NCBI RefSeq assembly: GCF_017696315.1
Contig: NZ_JAAORJ010000001.1
Location: 16,452-80,451, forward strand
Length of the DNA: 64,000 bases
DNA from: Prochlorococcus marinus XMU1412
GTDB lineage: Bacteria; Cyanobacteriota; Cyanobacteriia; PCC-6307; Cyanobiaceae
Direction: 5' to 3'
The notes beneath the pieces are model-generated. The model worked only from the letters and a program-made list of their open reading frames with translations. It was not told where the DNA came from and made no database searches. The translations under genes were made by a program, and so were the position numbers. Positions 18,477-27,856 of this stretch are shown here, one piece after another. Positions within the stretch are counted from its first letter, which is position 1. Each line of letters begins with the position of its first letter.

Positions 18477-20063
18477 ATGAGTCAAATAATTTTAAAAAAA
18501 GAACGAGATCCTTCAATATTAATTTTGGATTTCGGATCTCAATATTCTGAATTGATTGCAAGAAGAATTAGAGAAACTAATGTTTTTTCTCTTGTAGTAA
18601 GTAATTACATTTCAATTGAGGAAATTAAAAATATTAATCCTAAAGGGATTATTTTGAGTGGTGGTCCAAATTCTGTATATGAACAAAATGCGCCTAAGTG
18701 TGATGAAAAAATTTTTAATTTAGGAATTCCTATTCTTGGCATATGCTATGGAATGCAATTAATGGTTAAAGAATTAGGAGGATCTGTTATTTCAGCAACC
18801 AAAAGAGCTGAATATGGTAGAGCACCAATAAACATAGACCAAGAATCTGACCTCCTTTCTGATGTAGAAGATAAATCTACTATGTGGATGAGTCATGGCG
18901 ATTCTATTAATTGTTTGCCTGATGGATTTAATAAAATTGCTCATACCGAGAACACACTTCATGCAGCAATTTCAAATGATGTAAAGAAATTATTTGGCGT
19001 ACAATTTCATCCTGAAGTTATTCATTCAGAGTTTGGGATGACGGTAATTAGAAATTTTGTTTATAAAATTTCTTGTTGTGCGGCTGATTGGACAACCGAA
19101 ACCTATATAGAGGAAACTATCCCTAGGATAAGAGAGCAAGTTGGTAATAAAAAAGTTTTGCTTGCCTTATCTGGAGGAGTTGATTCCTCAACTCTTGCTT
19201 TTCTTCTCAATAAAGCTATTGGAAATCAGCTTACATGCATGTTTATAGACCAAGGGTTCATGAGAAAAGGAGAACCAGAATTTTTAATGAATTTTTTTGA
19301 TAAGAAATTTCATATAAAAGTAGAATATATTAATGCAAGGGAAAGGTTTATTGCCAAATTAAAAGGTATTACTGATCCAGAACAAAAAAGAAAAATTATA
19401 GGTGAAGAATTTATTAGGGTATTCGAGGAAGAAAGTAATAGATTGGGACCTTTTCAGTATCTAGCCCAAGGTACTCTGTATCCTGATGTTATTGAAAGTG
19501 CTGGGACTAATATTGATCCTAAGACTGGTGAAAGAATAGCTGTAAAAATAAAGAGTCATCATAATGTGGGTGGATTGCCAAAAGATTTACAATTTAAATT
19601 AGTTGAGCCACTAAGAAAACTTTTTAAGGATGAAGTCCGAAAAGTCGGAGCTGCTTTAGGTTTGCCGGATGAAATTATAAAAAGGCATCCATTCCCAGGA
19701 CCAGGATTAGCTATAAGAATTTTGGGAGAGGTGAATAATGAAAAACTTGATTGTTTAAGAGATGCAGACTGGATAGTAAGAGATGAAATTAAAAAAGCAG
19801 ATCTTTACAATGATATTTGGCAAGCTTTTGCAGTATTGCTACCTGTAAAAACTGTAGGAGTTATGGGTGATAAAAGGACTTATGCATGGCCAATAGTTTT
19901 ACGTTGTGTATCTAGTGAAGATGGTATGACAGCCGATTGGTCAAAAATTCCTTTTCAGATTTTGGAGAGGATTGCAAATAGAATCGTAAACGAAGTAAGT
20001 TCAGTTAATAGAGTTGTTTATGATATTACAAGCAAACCTCCTGGAACTATAGAGTGGGAGTAA
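18477..20063 (+). CDS. guaA: GMP synthase (glutamine-hydrolysing)
   Basis: Converts XMP to GMP with ATP and glutamine. The N-terminal class I glutamine amidotransferase has [10 protein letters not shown] with the nucleophile Cys and [11 protein letters not shown] with the His and Glu. The ATP-pyrophosphatase domain begins with [15 protein letters not shown]. The dimerisation C-terminus ends in the conserved [17 protein letters not shown]. There are 528 residues, which is normal. The start ATG at 18477 gives a 12-residue lead before the conserved [20 protein letters not shown]. Confidence 0.97.
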   Translation: MSQIILKKERDPSILILDFGSQYSELIARRIRETNVFSLVVSNYISIEEIKNINPKGIILSGGPNSVYEQNAPKCDEKIFNLGIPILGICYGMQLMVKELGGSVISATKRAEYGRAPINIDQESDLLSDVEDKSTMWMSHGDSINCLPDGFNKIAHTENTLHAAISNDVKKLFGVQFHPEVIHSEFGMTVIRNFVYKISCCAADWTTETYIEETIPRIREQVGNKKVLLALSGGVDSSTLAFLLNKAIGNQLTCMFIDQGFMRKGEPEFLMNFFDKKFHIKVEYINARERFIAKLKGITDPEQKRKIIGEEFIRVFEEESNRLGPFQYLAQGTLYPDVIESAGTNIDPKTGERIAVKIKSHHNVGGLPKDLQFKLVEPLRKLFKDEVRKVGAALGLPDEIIKRHPFPGPGLAIRILGEVNNEKLDCLRDADWIVRDEIKKADLYNDIWQAFAVLLPVKTVGVMGDKRTYAWPIVLRCVSSEDGMTADWSKIPFQILERIANRIVNEVSSVNRVVYDITSKPPGTIEWE

Positions 20064-20069
20064 GTCTTC

Positions 20070-20098
20070 AAATTTTTAAAAATTTTAAAGTTTTTTTA
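20070..20098 (+). terminator. Weak AT-only inverted repeat plus T run after guaA
   Basis: Six bases after the guaA stop an AT-only inverted repeat (aaattttt/aaaaattt) is followed by a run of seven T. With no GC in the stem this is a poor intrinsic terminator, so it is only a suggestion. Confidence 0.3.
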
Positions 20099-20135
20099 TT
20101 TAAGCAAGAAATCTTTAAATGAGATTTAAAATGTA

Positions 20136-20849
20136 ATGCCCGATATTGTTAAGTTAAGTCGATCTACAGTTGAGAAATATCTTAGTTGTCCAAGATGTTG
20201 TGTTCTGGACAAAAAATATCAAATAAAACCGCCATCATTACCATTTACCTTAAATATAGCTGTAGATAATTTATGTAAAAATGAATTTGATTACTATAGA
20301 AAAATACAGGAGCCACATCCTTTATTTATTAAATATGGAATAGATGCTGTGCCTTTTAAACACAAAGATTTAGAACGTTGGAGAAGTAATTTTCAAGGAA
20401 TAAGATATAAGTCAATTGAACATAACTATGATTTTGGTGGAGCTGTAGATGATATTTGGCAGAAAAAAAATGGTCATCTTATTATCGTTGATGTAAAAGC
20501 AACATCTAGAAATAATTTTGATTGGGTTGCGACTTTTAATAAATACGAATATGCAAAAGCTTATAAAAGACAGTTAGAAATGTATCAGTGGTTGTTTAAA
20601 AAAAACGGTTTTCAAGTGGCTAAAGAAGCTTATCTTTTATATTTCAATGGCAAGAAAAATGAAGAGTTTTTTAATAATCAATTAAATTTTGACGTACATC
20701 TAATTAAATTAGATTGCTCTACTTCATGGGTAGAAAATAAGATAATTGATACGGTCAATTTATTACGTTCAGATAATTTCCCAAAACCTTCCTTAAATTG
20801 TGAATACTGTAATTATTTAAAGAAGCGTTGGCAGCTGTCGATAACTTAA
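20136..20849 (+). CDS. PD-(D/E)XK nuclease-like protein with Cas4/RecB-style cysteines
   Basis: 237 residues. The middle shows a nuclease core: GGAVDDIW at 101-108, then IIVDVKATS around 117-123 (Asp106, Asp119, Lys121), then KRQLEMYQWLF at about 144-154, the motif IV helix of RecB-family nucleases. Cysteines occur as C18, C21, C22 near the N-terminus and C222, C225 near the C-terminus, an arrangement resembling the metal-cluster cysteines of Cas4/AddB-type nucleases. No CRISPR or cas gene is nearby. The family call follows from the motifs. DNA cutting activity and an iron-sulfur cluster are inferred. It follows guaA by 72 bases. Confidence 0.75.
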   Translation: MPDIVKLSRSTVEKYLSCPRCCVLDKKYQIKPPSLPFTLNIAVDNLCKNEFDYYRKIQEPHPLFIKYGIDAVPFKHKDLERWRSNFQGIRYKSIEHNYDFGGAVDDIWQKKNGHLIIVDVKATSRNNFDWVATFNKYEYAKAYKRQLEMYQWLFKKNGFQVAKEAYLLYFNGKKNEEFFNNQLNFDVHLIKLDCSTSWVENKIIDTVNLLRSDNFPKPSLNCEYCNYLKKRWQLSIT

Positions 20850-20925
20850 TTTTAATAGGATAATTTTATATCTGGAAAAATAGTGAATAAAAGATAATCT
20901 TTAATTAGATTATTAATTTAGACTT

Positions 20926-21534
20926 TTGATAAAATTGAAAAATTCTGAAAGGAAGATAACTAATCATCTGCAACAAGATGTAGTCAAAGTATCTGGCAAA
21001 ACAATTTTTATTAATCCTTTTTTATATTGGCGGAGATTCGACGAAAATACTAATAGATGGCTTAGAGAACCTGGTCAAATGTCAGAGGATCAAATCTCAC
21101 CAAACAGGAACCGTTTTTATCCAGAAATAGAGTGGGCTGATTTAAGTCATGAGCAAAAGCTCATAAAAGATGCAACTGTTGAGATGTTTTTAAAAACTCT
21201 TGAATTGATAAGTACATTTCATCCTTATCTTAGTTCCGGACAATTATTAGAAGTGGAGAGAAAAATGGCGATTATAAAAAAGATTCCTTTCGAAAAGTGG
21301 GTAACAAAATCTTTCGCCAAAAAAGCGAGATTGCTAGAAAATGAAAAAAGAAAATTTCAAAGACAAAGATTTTATAGTAGCTGGAGTGAATGGTTCAGTC
21401 TAGTAAATACTCAACAAGCCATTTTGCCGCTAATCGTCACAATATTTATTTCTTCATTTATTGGATGGTCTATAGGGATATCAAAGAATAGTTGTAATCC
21501 TTATTTTGAACAAAATATAGAACAATTAAACTAA
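20926..21534 (+). CDS. Cyanobacterial hypothetical with one C-terminal membrane segment
   Basis: 202 residues starting at a TTG. The body is soluble and polar, with WRRFDENTNRWLREPGQMSEDQ and EIEWADLSHEQK, then a lysine/arginine-rich helix. A single transmembrane stretch follows (ILPLIVTIFISSFIGWSIGI), near residues 172-191. I cannot assign a family. The N-terminal TTG is the earliest start and no ATG lies close, so the first few residues are uncertain. It follows the nuclease-like gene by 76 bases. Confidence 0.65.
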   Translation: MIKLKNSERKITNHLQQDVVKVSGKTIFINPFLYWRRFDENTNRWLREPGQMSEDQISPNRNRFYPEIEWADLSHEQKLIKDATVEMFLKTLELISTFHPYLSSGQLLEVERKMAIIKKIPFEKWVTKSFAKKARLLENEKRKFQRQRFYSSWSEWFSLVNTQQAILPLIVTIFISSFIGWSIGISKNSCNPYFEQNIEQLN

Positions 21535-21646
21535 TTAATTTCTTTTTGATCTTTTTTAAGTATCTAAGTTAATTAAATTTTGAAAAATTAAATTTATTAT
21601 TTAGAATTCTATTAATTGAAATCATTGCTTTAAAAGTATAAGTTTT

Positions 21647-21790
21647 ATGAGTGAAAATTTAAATTCAAATAATATTGAATATGATGAGTCTAATCCTATC
21701 AATGCAGACAGTGATTATAAAGGTTTAATCACTAGACTTAATGAGATAAAATCAACTATTGCTTTATTAGAAAAAACAGTATTTAAATAA
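21647..21790 (+). CDS. 47-residue acidic small protein, function unknown
   Basis: ATG at 21647, stop TAA at 21788-21790. The start reads MSENLNSNNIEYDESNP, and the second half has an amphipathic helix pattern (LITRLNEIKSTIALLEKTVF). The acidic start followed by a leucine-heptad-like end looks like a real short coiled-coil protein rather than chance. It lies just upstream of the PBP2 gene (11 bases between stop and start), so it may be a leader gene in that operon. Conservation was not checked. Confidence 0.5.
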   Translation: MSENLNSNNIEYDESNPINADSDYKGLITRLNEIKSTIALLEKTVFK

Positions 21791-21801
21791 ATTTTATATT
21801 T

Positions 21802-23592
21802 TTGATAAAAATAACTCCCAATAAAAAACTTATTTCATTAAAGAGACAACCTTTAGTCTTACTTATTTTTTCTTCCATATCATTTTTATTGATTCTGTGT
21901 AGGTTAATTTTTTTACAACTTTTAAATTATGAATCTTTTAAGAAGATGTCAGATGAGAATAGGATCAGACTTATTGCTGCACAGCCAATACGTGGAAGAA
22001 TACTAGACAAAAATGGTTATGTATTAGCAGATAGTAGAGTTAAATATTCTTTAATAATAAAGCCTCAATCTGTTAATAAAAGCTATTGGGAAAAACATAA
22101 ATCAAGCATTTCTAACTTGTTAAATATTGATAGTAATGTCATTCAAAAAAAATACTTTAATGGCCTAAAAAATCAAAAACTTTCAGTAATTATTCTTGAT
22201 GATTTAAATGTAGATCAATTAATAAAATTTAATGAGAATGAAGGTAATTTAAGTAGTTTTGAAATAGCTACCAAATTAATTAGAAATTATCCTTATAAAT
22301 CCCTTGCTGCCCATGTAATTGGTTATACTCAGCCAATTACTGAATTAGAATATAAATTCTTATCTAAGAATGGTTATAAATTAAATGACTTAATCGGTAG
22401 AACTGGAATCGAATATGTTTACGAAGATTTTATAAGAGGTGAATGGGGTGGAGAAATGGTTGAAGTAAATTCATTAGGAAAATTTCAAAGATCATTGGGT
22501 ATAAGAGCTCCAGTAAAAGGTAATGATATTGAACTAACAATTGACCTTAATCTGCAATTAGTTGCTGAGGAAGTTCTTAAAGATAAAAAAGCTGGAGCCA
22601 TAATAGTTATGGATCCAAGAGATGGGGCAATAAGAGCAATGTCAAGTAAACCTACATTTGATTTAAATTTTTTTTCAAAGGATTTCAAACCTGAGAAAGA
22701 ATATAATAAACTTTTTAATTCTCCTGAAAAACCCTTATTTAATAGAGCATTAAATGCCTATGATCCAGGAAGCGTTTGGAAAATTGTAACGGCTTTAGCT
22801 GGCTTAGAAAGCGGAAAATTCCCTAGAGAAACTATGTTAGATACGAAACCATGTATAACTTATGGGAGCCAATGTTTTAGAGAGCATAATGATTTAGGCT
22901 TTGGGGTCATAGGTTATGAAGATGCTTTAAGAGTTTCAAGTAATACATTTTTTTATCAAGTAGGTTATGGAGTAGGAGTTGATGAAATTCATAAGGTCTC
23001 ACAAAAGCTTGGTTTTAATTCTTTATCTGGAATTGAAATTTCTGAACAAGAAAATATAGGATTAGTAGCTAGTAGTGAATGGGCTAAAGAAGGCAGAGGA
23101 TGGGGGCAACCCGGAAGAACCCCTTGGGTCCCAGAAGATATTGCGAGTATGTCTATTGGACAATTTGTTGTACAAGTTACCCCTATTCAAATAGCTAGAG
23201 CATATGCTGCAATTGCAAATGGAGGTTATCTAGTTACTCCATATTTAGTTAAAAAAGATGAAGAAAATCTTTCAGATAAAAAACTTATTAAAATCGATGT
23301 TGATTCAAATAATATTCAGTTGATAAAAAGTGGTCTCAGGAAAGTAGTAGAGTCTGGTACAGGAGTATCAATTAATTATGGAGTTTCAAATTTACCTCCA
23401 GTTTCAGGGAAAACTGGAACTGCCGAAGACGGTGAAGGTGGATTAGATCACGCTTGGTTCGTTTGCTTTACTCCCTCTGAAAAAAGCGAATTACTTGTAG
23501 TTGCTTTTGCACAAAATACTCCTGGTGGAGGATCTGTTCATGCACTACCTATGGCTAGAGAAATTTTGAAAGTTTGGAATGAAAAAAAATGA
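21802..23592 (+). CDS. mrdA: Penicillin-binding protein 2 (monofunctional transpeptidase)
   Basis: Peptidoglycan transpeptidase of the elongation machinery. An N-terminal hydrophobic anchor (PLVLLIFSSISFLLILCRLIFLQLL) is followed by the dimerisation domain (PIRGRILDKNGYVLADS). The transpeptidase domain then shows the SxxK motif in PGSVWKIVTALAG, SSN in RVSSNTFFYQ, and SGKTGTAED as the KTG motif. There are 596 residues, in the usual range. The start is TTG at 21802. Whether it acts in elongation (PBP2) or division (FtsI) is decided here by the overall sequence pattern, so it is less certain. Confidence 0.88.
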   Translation: MIKITPNKKLISLKRQPLVLLIFSSISFLLILCRLIFLQLLNYESFKKMSDENRIRLIAAQPIRGRILDKNGYVLADSRVKYSLIIKPQSVNKSYWEKHKSSISNLLNIDSNVIQKKYFNGLKNQKLSVIILDDLNVDQLIKFNENEGNLSSFEIATKLIRNYPYKSLAAHVIGYTQPITELEYKFLSKNGYKLNDLIGRTGIEYVYEDFIRGEWGGEMVEVNSLGKFQRSLGIRAPVKGNDIELTIDLNLQLVAEEVLKDKKAGAIIVMDPRDGAIRAMSSKPTFDLNFFSKDFKPEKEYNKLFNSPEKPLFNRALNAYDPGSVWKIVTALAGLESGKFPRETMLDTKPCITYGSQCFREHNDLGFGVIGYEDALRVSSNTFFYQVGYGVGVDEIHKVSQKLGFNSLSGIEISEQENIGLVASSEWAKEGRGWGQPGRTPWVPEDIASMSIGQFVVQVTPIQIARAYAAIANGGYLVTPYLVKKDEENLSDKKLIKIDVDSNNIQLIKSGLRKVVESGTGVSINYGVSNLPPVSGKTGTAEDGEGGLDHAWFVCFTPSEKSELLVVAFAQNTPGGGSVHALPMAREILKVWNEKK

Positions 23593-23599
23593 AATTTTA

Positions 23600-24124
23600 T
23601 TAGGTTTTTAACTTTTTCATTTGTAAAAGTCTTTGAATAATATCTTCAATAGTTTTTGTATCTATAGGTTTACTATATGAGGACAAAAGTTGCCTCCCTA
23701 ATACTTGACTTCCTAAATGAACTAATTGAATGCGTAAAGAGGTCAGCAGTTCTAAACCTATGCCACCAGAAAATGTTGCAATTGCAATCGGTTGACCATT
23801 AAATAAATTCCTAAAGTCATCTCCCGAAATAGAAAGCCATGCTATGAAGTTGGAGAGAATGGGAGGTATAGATCCATTATATTCAGGCGCACAAATAACC
23901 CACCTTTCAATCTTGAAAAGCTTTTTTTTTAATTCTTTTATTTCATTTGGAATATTTTCTTTGCTGTGAATTCTTGGATTAAATAATGGAATATCAAGAG
24001 TGGTAAGATCTAAAATTTCAGAACTTATTTTAAGTTCATTACTTTTTTCAAGAAATTTTTCAGAAAGTTCTAGATTTTTACCACAACTAGCCGTAATGAT
24101 TATTAGATCTTTTGTTTCAGTCAT
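23600..24124 (-). CDS. NADPH-dependent FMN reductase family protein
   Basis: 174 residues of a flavodoxin-like fold. The motif ICAPEYNGSIPPILSNFIAWLS is the flavin-binding core of the NADPH-dependent FMN reductase family, and PIAIATFSGGIG follows. The first line IIITASCGKN holds the phosphate loop. It is the third gene of a minus-strand run behind the two flavodiiron genes, 17 bases after the flv1-like gene, and may support their flavin redox chemistry. That role is inferred from position. Confidence 0.85.
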   Translation of the reverse strand: MTETKDLIIITASCGKNLELSEKFLEKSNELKISSEILDLTTLDIPLFNPRIHSKENIPNEIKELKKKLFKIERWVICAPEYNGSIPPILSNFIAWLSISGDDFRNLFNGQPIAIATFSGGIGLELLTSLRIQLVHLGSQVLGRQLLSSYSKPIDTKTIEDIIQRLLQMKKLKT

Positions 24125-24141
24125 AAATTAGATAAATAAAT

Positions 24142-25944
24142 TTAATAGTTAGCACCTGTTTTGCGGTGATGAACTGCCGTTAGACTATCGGATTTTAGTA
24201 TATTACCGTGTAGTACTTCGGCGTAAATTACCCAATGATCTCCACATTCCATTCTCTCTTTTACAGAAGCATCTAACCATGCGAGCGATTCAGGAATGAT
24301 TATCTGTTCATTAGGAGTTAATTCAATATTTATTCCTTCAAATCTATCTTCTCCAGGTGCAAAAGGCTTTGTGAATCTTTTCAAAGGTTCTTTAAAATCT
24401 TTTTCACTAAGAATATTTAATGCAAATGAATCTCCTATTTGCAGAAGAGACTCTACCGATCTATCTTTTGCTACTGCAATACTTAACCCGGGCGGAGAAA
24501 AACTTGCTTGACTAACCCAAGATGCAAGCATAGCTCCTTTAATATTATTTTCATCTTTCCCTTTAGACGCTGTCAGGACACAAAGTGAACCAATTACTCT
24601 TCCGAGAGCTTGTAGTTTTGGATCCGTTTTGCTTGTAATCATTCCAGTATCTGATTTTCTGGGTTTTTTCTTTGCTTTTTTTATAATTTCTCTTCCGAAG
24701 TGAGTTCCTATTTCTTCTAACTCTTTAATCTTTGGTTTATTTGGACTGAATTTAATCCTTATAGGGTCAAAACTAAACTTAAAACCACCGTCTTTTAATT
24801 TTGTTTCAAGTAAATCTATAGCTTCGCCGCTCCAGCCAAAACTGCCAAAAATTCCCACTGGTTTATCTCTATTACCCTCTGCCAACAATGTTCCAAGTGC
24901 ACTAACTATTGGAGTTGGAGCGTGACCACCCAATGTGGGCGAGCCTATTAAATATCCATCAGCATTTTGAATAGATTTTATAAGTACATCATTAGGTGTA
25001 AATTCACAATTAATACTTTCAACTTCTACAGAGGTTCTATTTATGCCTTTAGCTAATGCATCACCTATTGAGGCTGTATTTCCATATGCACTTGCATATA
25101 TCAGAGCGATCTTAGGATTATTTGTTGAGAGATTCTCTCCCCATCTAATATAGTCATTTAAAAAGCTTTTTAAGCTGTATTCAATAGCGGGACCATGTAA
25201 TGGTGCAATAGTCTTAATATCATAATTTGCAATTTTTTCAGTTATTGATATTACTTGATTAGACATTGGTGCCATCAAGCAATCGTAAAAATGTTTCCTA
25301 TCAATTTCTGTACTAACTCGATTTGTTTCAGACCAACAATTAGATGCGATGTGTGCAGAGAAAATTTTTTCACTAAGAAGTATTTCTTGATTACGTTCAT
25401 AAATTATCAGGCCACCAGGCCAACGCGCTGTTGGAATAGGAATTAACTCTAGTGAAATGTTATCTAATTCTAAACTAAGTTCTTTTTTGATTATTTTTAT
25501 TTCAGGTAATTGAATTTCAATAAAGTTTTCTAAGGTAGGATTTTTTTGATTCCAAAGTTCGCTAATAAGTTTGTAACCTGGATTAGAACAAGTAATGGTT
25601 GTGTTTTGAAATTGGATACTTATATTTTTTATAGTTTCAATAATTTGTGGATTAATATGACCAGAAATGAAGTTGATTTTATCTAATTTAAATTTATCGC
25701 AAAACCTAGAAATTACTTTATTAAATGTATCTAGATATTGTTTTTCAGGTGGATGAATAATAAAAAGTTCCTCATTACTTCTAATGAAAAAAGTATTAAA
25801 AGAGGTTCCTTTTTCAAGGTTAAATTCAAGTTCAAATCTCTCTTTATTTTGGTCTAAGAATCTTACACAAGAAAAATTTTCGGTAATTTTAAATTCTGAT
25901 AAGTTTTGCTTTTCTGGAAGTAAGTCTATATTAATATCTGACAT
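24142..25944 (-). CDS. flv1: Flavodiiron protein, Flv1-like with degenerate metal site
   Basis: 600 residues with the three-part layout of cyanobacterial flavodiiron proteins: an N-terminal beta-lactamase-like domain, a flavodoxin domain (ALIYASAYGNTASIGDAL at about 289), and a C-terminal flavin-reductase domain. The diiron ligands are mostly lost: where HxExDH is expected there is H96-x-N98-x-Q100-I101, and the later His and Asp are R174 and K193, while H250 remains. In Flv1/Flv3 pairs Flv1 carries such changes and works as the heterodimer partner of Flv3 in reducing O2 to water. It follows the flv3-like gene by 16 bases, in one operon. Confidence 0.88.
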   Translation of the reverse strand: MSDINIDLLPEKQNLSEFKITENFSCVRFLDQNKERFELEFNLEKGTSFNTFFIRSNEELFIIHPPEKQYLDTFNKVISRFCDKFKLDKINFISGHINPQIIETIKNISIQFQNTTITCSNPGYKLISELWNQKNPTLENFIEIQLPEIKIIKKELSLELDNISLELIPIPTARWPGGLIIYERNQEILLSEKIFSAHIASNCWSETNRVSTEIDRKHFYDCLMAPMSNQVISITEKIANYDIKTIAPLHGPAIEYSLKSFLNDYIRWGENLSTNNPKIALIYASAYGNTASIGDALAKGINRTSVEVESINCEFTPNDVLIKSIQNADGYLIGSPTLGGHAPTPIVSALGTLLAEGNRDKPVGIFGSFGWSGEAIDLLETKLKDGGFKFSFDPIRIKFSPNKPKIKELEEIGTHFGREIIKKAKKKPRKSDTGMITSKTDPKLQALGRVIGSLCVLTASKGKDENNIKGAMLASWVSQASFSPPGLSIAVAKDRSVESLLQIGDSFALNILSEKDFKEPLKRFTKPFAPGEDRFEGINIELTPNEQIIIPESLAWLDASVKERMECGDHWVIYAEVLHGNILKSDSLTAVHHRKTGANY

Positions 25945-25960
25945 TTTAAAGACTTATTTT

Positions 25961-27736
25961 CTAATAATGATTAGCAACTTTTCTGTGATGAACTGCTGTC
26001 TTGCATGATAAGTCAGAAACATTACCATTTTCAACAACTCCGTAAATTATCCAGTGGTCTGGAGTCTCCAGTCTGGAACTGACTTTACAATCTAAAAAGG
26101 CAAGTGAATCTGAGAGAACTGGTCCTCCTTCAGCGATGTTGCTAATTACATCTACATCAGCAAATCTATCAGCTCCGGGGGCAAATCTTTTTAAAAAATG
26201 TCTAAACATTTTTTGATAATTATCTTCTCTTAAGATATTCACAACAAAACCTTTCCCAACTTGCATATATGATTCAATAGCCCTATCTTTTGCTACTGCA
26301 ACTGTAATACCTGGTGGAGAAAAGCTTGCTTGACTAACCCAACTTGCGACCATTGCACTTTGTCTAAACGTCGAACCTTCCCCTTGGCTCGCTGTAACTA
26401 CATATAATCCTCCACTTAATCTACCTAATGCTTTATCTAAATTTGAATCAAGGCTCTTCATGGAGGCAATATTCTTCTTTTTATTGATCAATTGACCCAA
26501 GTCAGTTCCAGCTTCTTCGAATTGTTGATAAATAATGGGATCTGGAATATTTTTAACTCTTAAAGGGGAGAAAGCTTCTTTTTGACCAAGTTCTCTTAAT
26601 TTATTTGCTAAGGAATCTATAGGTTCATCATTTCCACCAAATGCATCATAGACAGCAGTAAATTGTTTTGGTTTTAGTGCTGCAAATAAAGTACCGAGAG
26701 ATTCTTTTAATTCATTATCTGAGTTTACTGGCCATGTAGGAAGGACTACTGCTTTTGATTCGGAAATTAAACTTGTTAATTCTTGTGGGTCAGAAGATCT
26801 TAAATCAATTAATTGAACCTGTGCATCTGCTTTACTTATTCCATGAGATATCGCTTGACTTAGTCGATCACAATAACCATAGTCGCTTATATAGCAGACT
26901 GACACAAACTCATTACCTTTGCTTTTATTGCTACTCCATTCTAGATATTTTCCTTTCCAAAAATTGACTTGGTTATGGAGCAAAGGCCCATGACCAACAG
27001 CTATTGTTTTTAATTCAGGAAGCTTATCTATTCTTTTAATTGCTTGGAGAACGCTTCTAGCGTTTGGACCCATAAGGCAATCGTAATAAAAACGAAAATC
27101 ATCGTATATTTCTTTTTGATCAGTGTCAAAAAATTCGTTAGAACAATAATGGAGTCCAAATGCATCGCATGTATAGAGAACATGTGTGCCGTGATCATAT
27201 GAAAAAATTGTATCTGGCCAATGTAAATTTGGTGCACTTATAAATTCAAGATTATGTTCTAAACCGCTATTAGGATTAGTTCCGAGATTTAAAAACTCAC
27301 CACTCTTAACCTCTAGACGCTTAAAGGGAATATGTATTTGGTCTTCAATAAATTTAAGGGCTAATTTTGATCCAACTACTGTGATATTTTGGTTTAGTTC
27401 TAAAAGATTACCGATTAAACCAGAGTGATCAGGTTCTGTATGGCTTGTAATTAAATAATCAACTTCTTGCGGATTTACCTTTTTCAGTAATTCTTCAAAC
27501 CATAATTCTTCGAACTTTGCGTGACTAGTATCAATAATTGCTAGTTTCTCGCCATTAATAATAAAACTATTGTAAGTAGTTCCATTTCTTAAACCAAATT
27601 CAATATCAAATCTACTACGATCCCAATCCAAAGATCTTATGGCACAAGAATCATTAGTAAAGTTTTGAGATTGAACCGTTAACTTGTTATTAGTTTGTGC
27701 CAATTTAGAATTACTTGTATGGGCAGAGGCTATCAT
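25961..27736 (-). CDS. flv3: Flavodiiron protein, Flv3-like with full diiron ligands
   Basis: 591 residues with the same three-domain layout as its neighbour. The diiron site is intact: H99-x-E101-x-D103-H104 (HTEPDH), H172 in LHWPD, D191 in TCDAFG and H249 in VGHGP. The flavodoxin domain (VCYISDYGYCDRLSQAI) and the flavin-reductase C-terminus follow. In cyanobacteria, Flv1 and Flv3 together dump electrons from photosystem I onto O2 under changing light. Being first in the operon with the flv1-like gene and an FMN reductase supports this. Assignment as Flv3 rather than Flv2/4 is inferred. Confidence 0.9.
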   Translation of the reverse strand: MIASAHTSNSKLAQTNNKLTVQSQNFTNDSCAIRSLDWDRSRFDIEFGLRNGTTYNSFIINGEKLAIIDTSHAKFEELWFEELLKKVNPQEVDYLITSHTEPDHSGLIGNLLELNQNITVVGSKLALKFIEDQIHIPFKRLEVKSGEFLNLGTNPNSGLEHNLEFISAPNLHWPDTIFSYDHGTHVLYTCDAFGLHYCSNEFFDTDQKEIYDDFRFYYDCLMGPNARSVLQAIKRIDKLPELKTIAVGHGPLLHNQVNFWKGKYLEWSSNKSKGNEFVSVCYISDYGYCDRLSQAISHGISKADAQVQLIDLRSSDPQELTSLISESKAVVLPTWPVNSDNELKESLGTLFAALKPKQFTAVYDAFGGNDEPIDSLANKLRELGQKEAFSPLRVKNIPDPIIYQQFEEAGTDLGQLINKKKNIASMKSLDSNLDKALGRLSGGLYVVTASQGEGSTFRQSAMVASWVSQASFSPPGITVAVAKDRAIESYMQVGKGFVVNILREDNYQKMFRHFLKRFAPGADRFADVDVISNIAEGGPVLSDSLAFLDCKVSSRLETPDHWIIYGVVENGNVSDLSCKTAVHHRKVANHY

Positions 27737-27856
27737 AGAATAATTAGCTTTATAAATTAACTTTAGTTATATAGAATATAAATTCGCGTGATTATTTTTG
27801 CGAAATAACCGAAATTACGCTTTTCTTTAATTTTTATTCTTCAATATTCTGGATAA

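Noticed and set aside
20136-20849. CRISPR-associated Cas4
   Set aside because: No CRISPR repeats or other cas genes in the window; similarity is limited to the nuclease core and cysteine layout.
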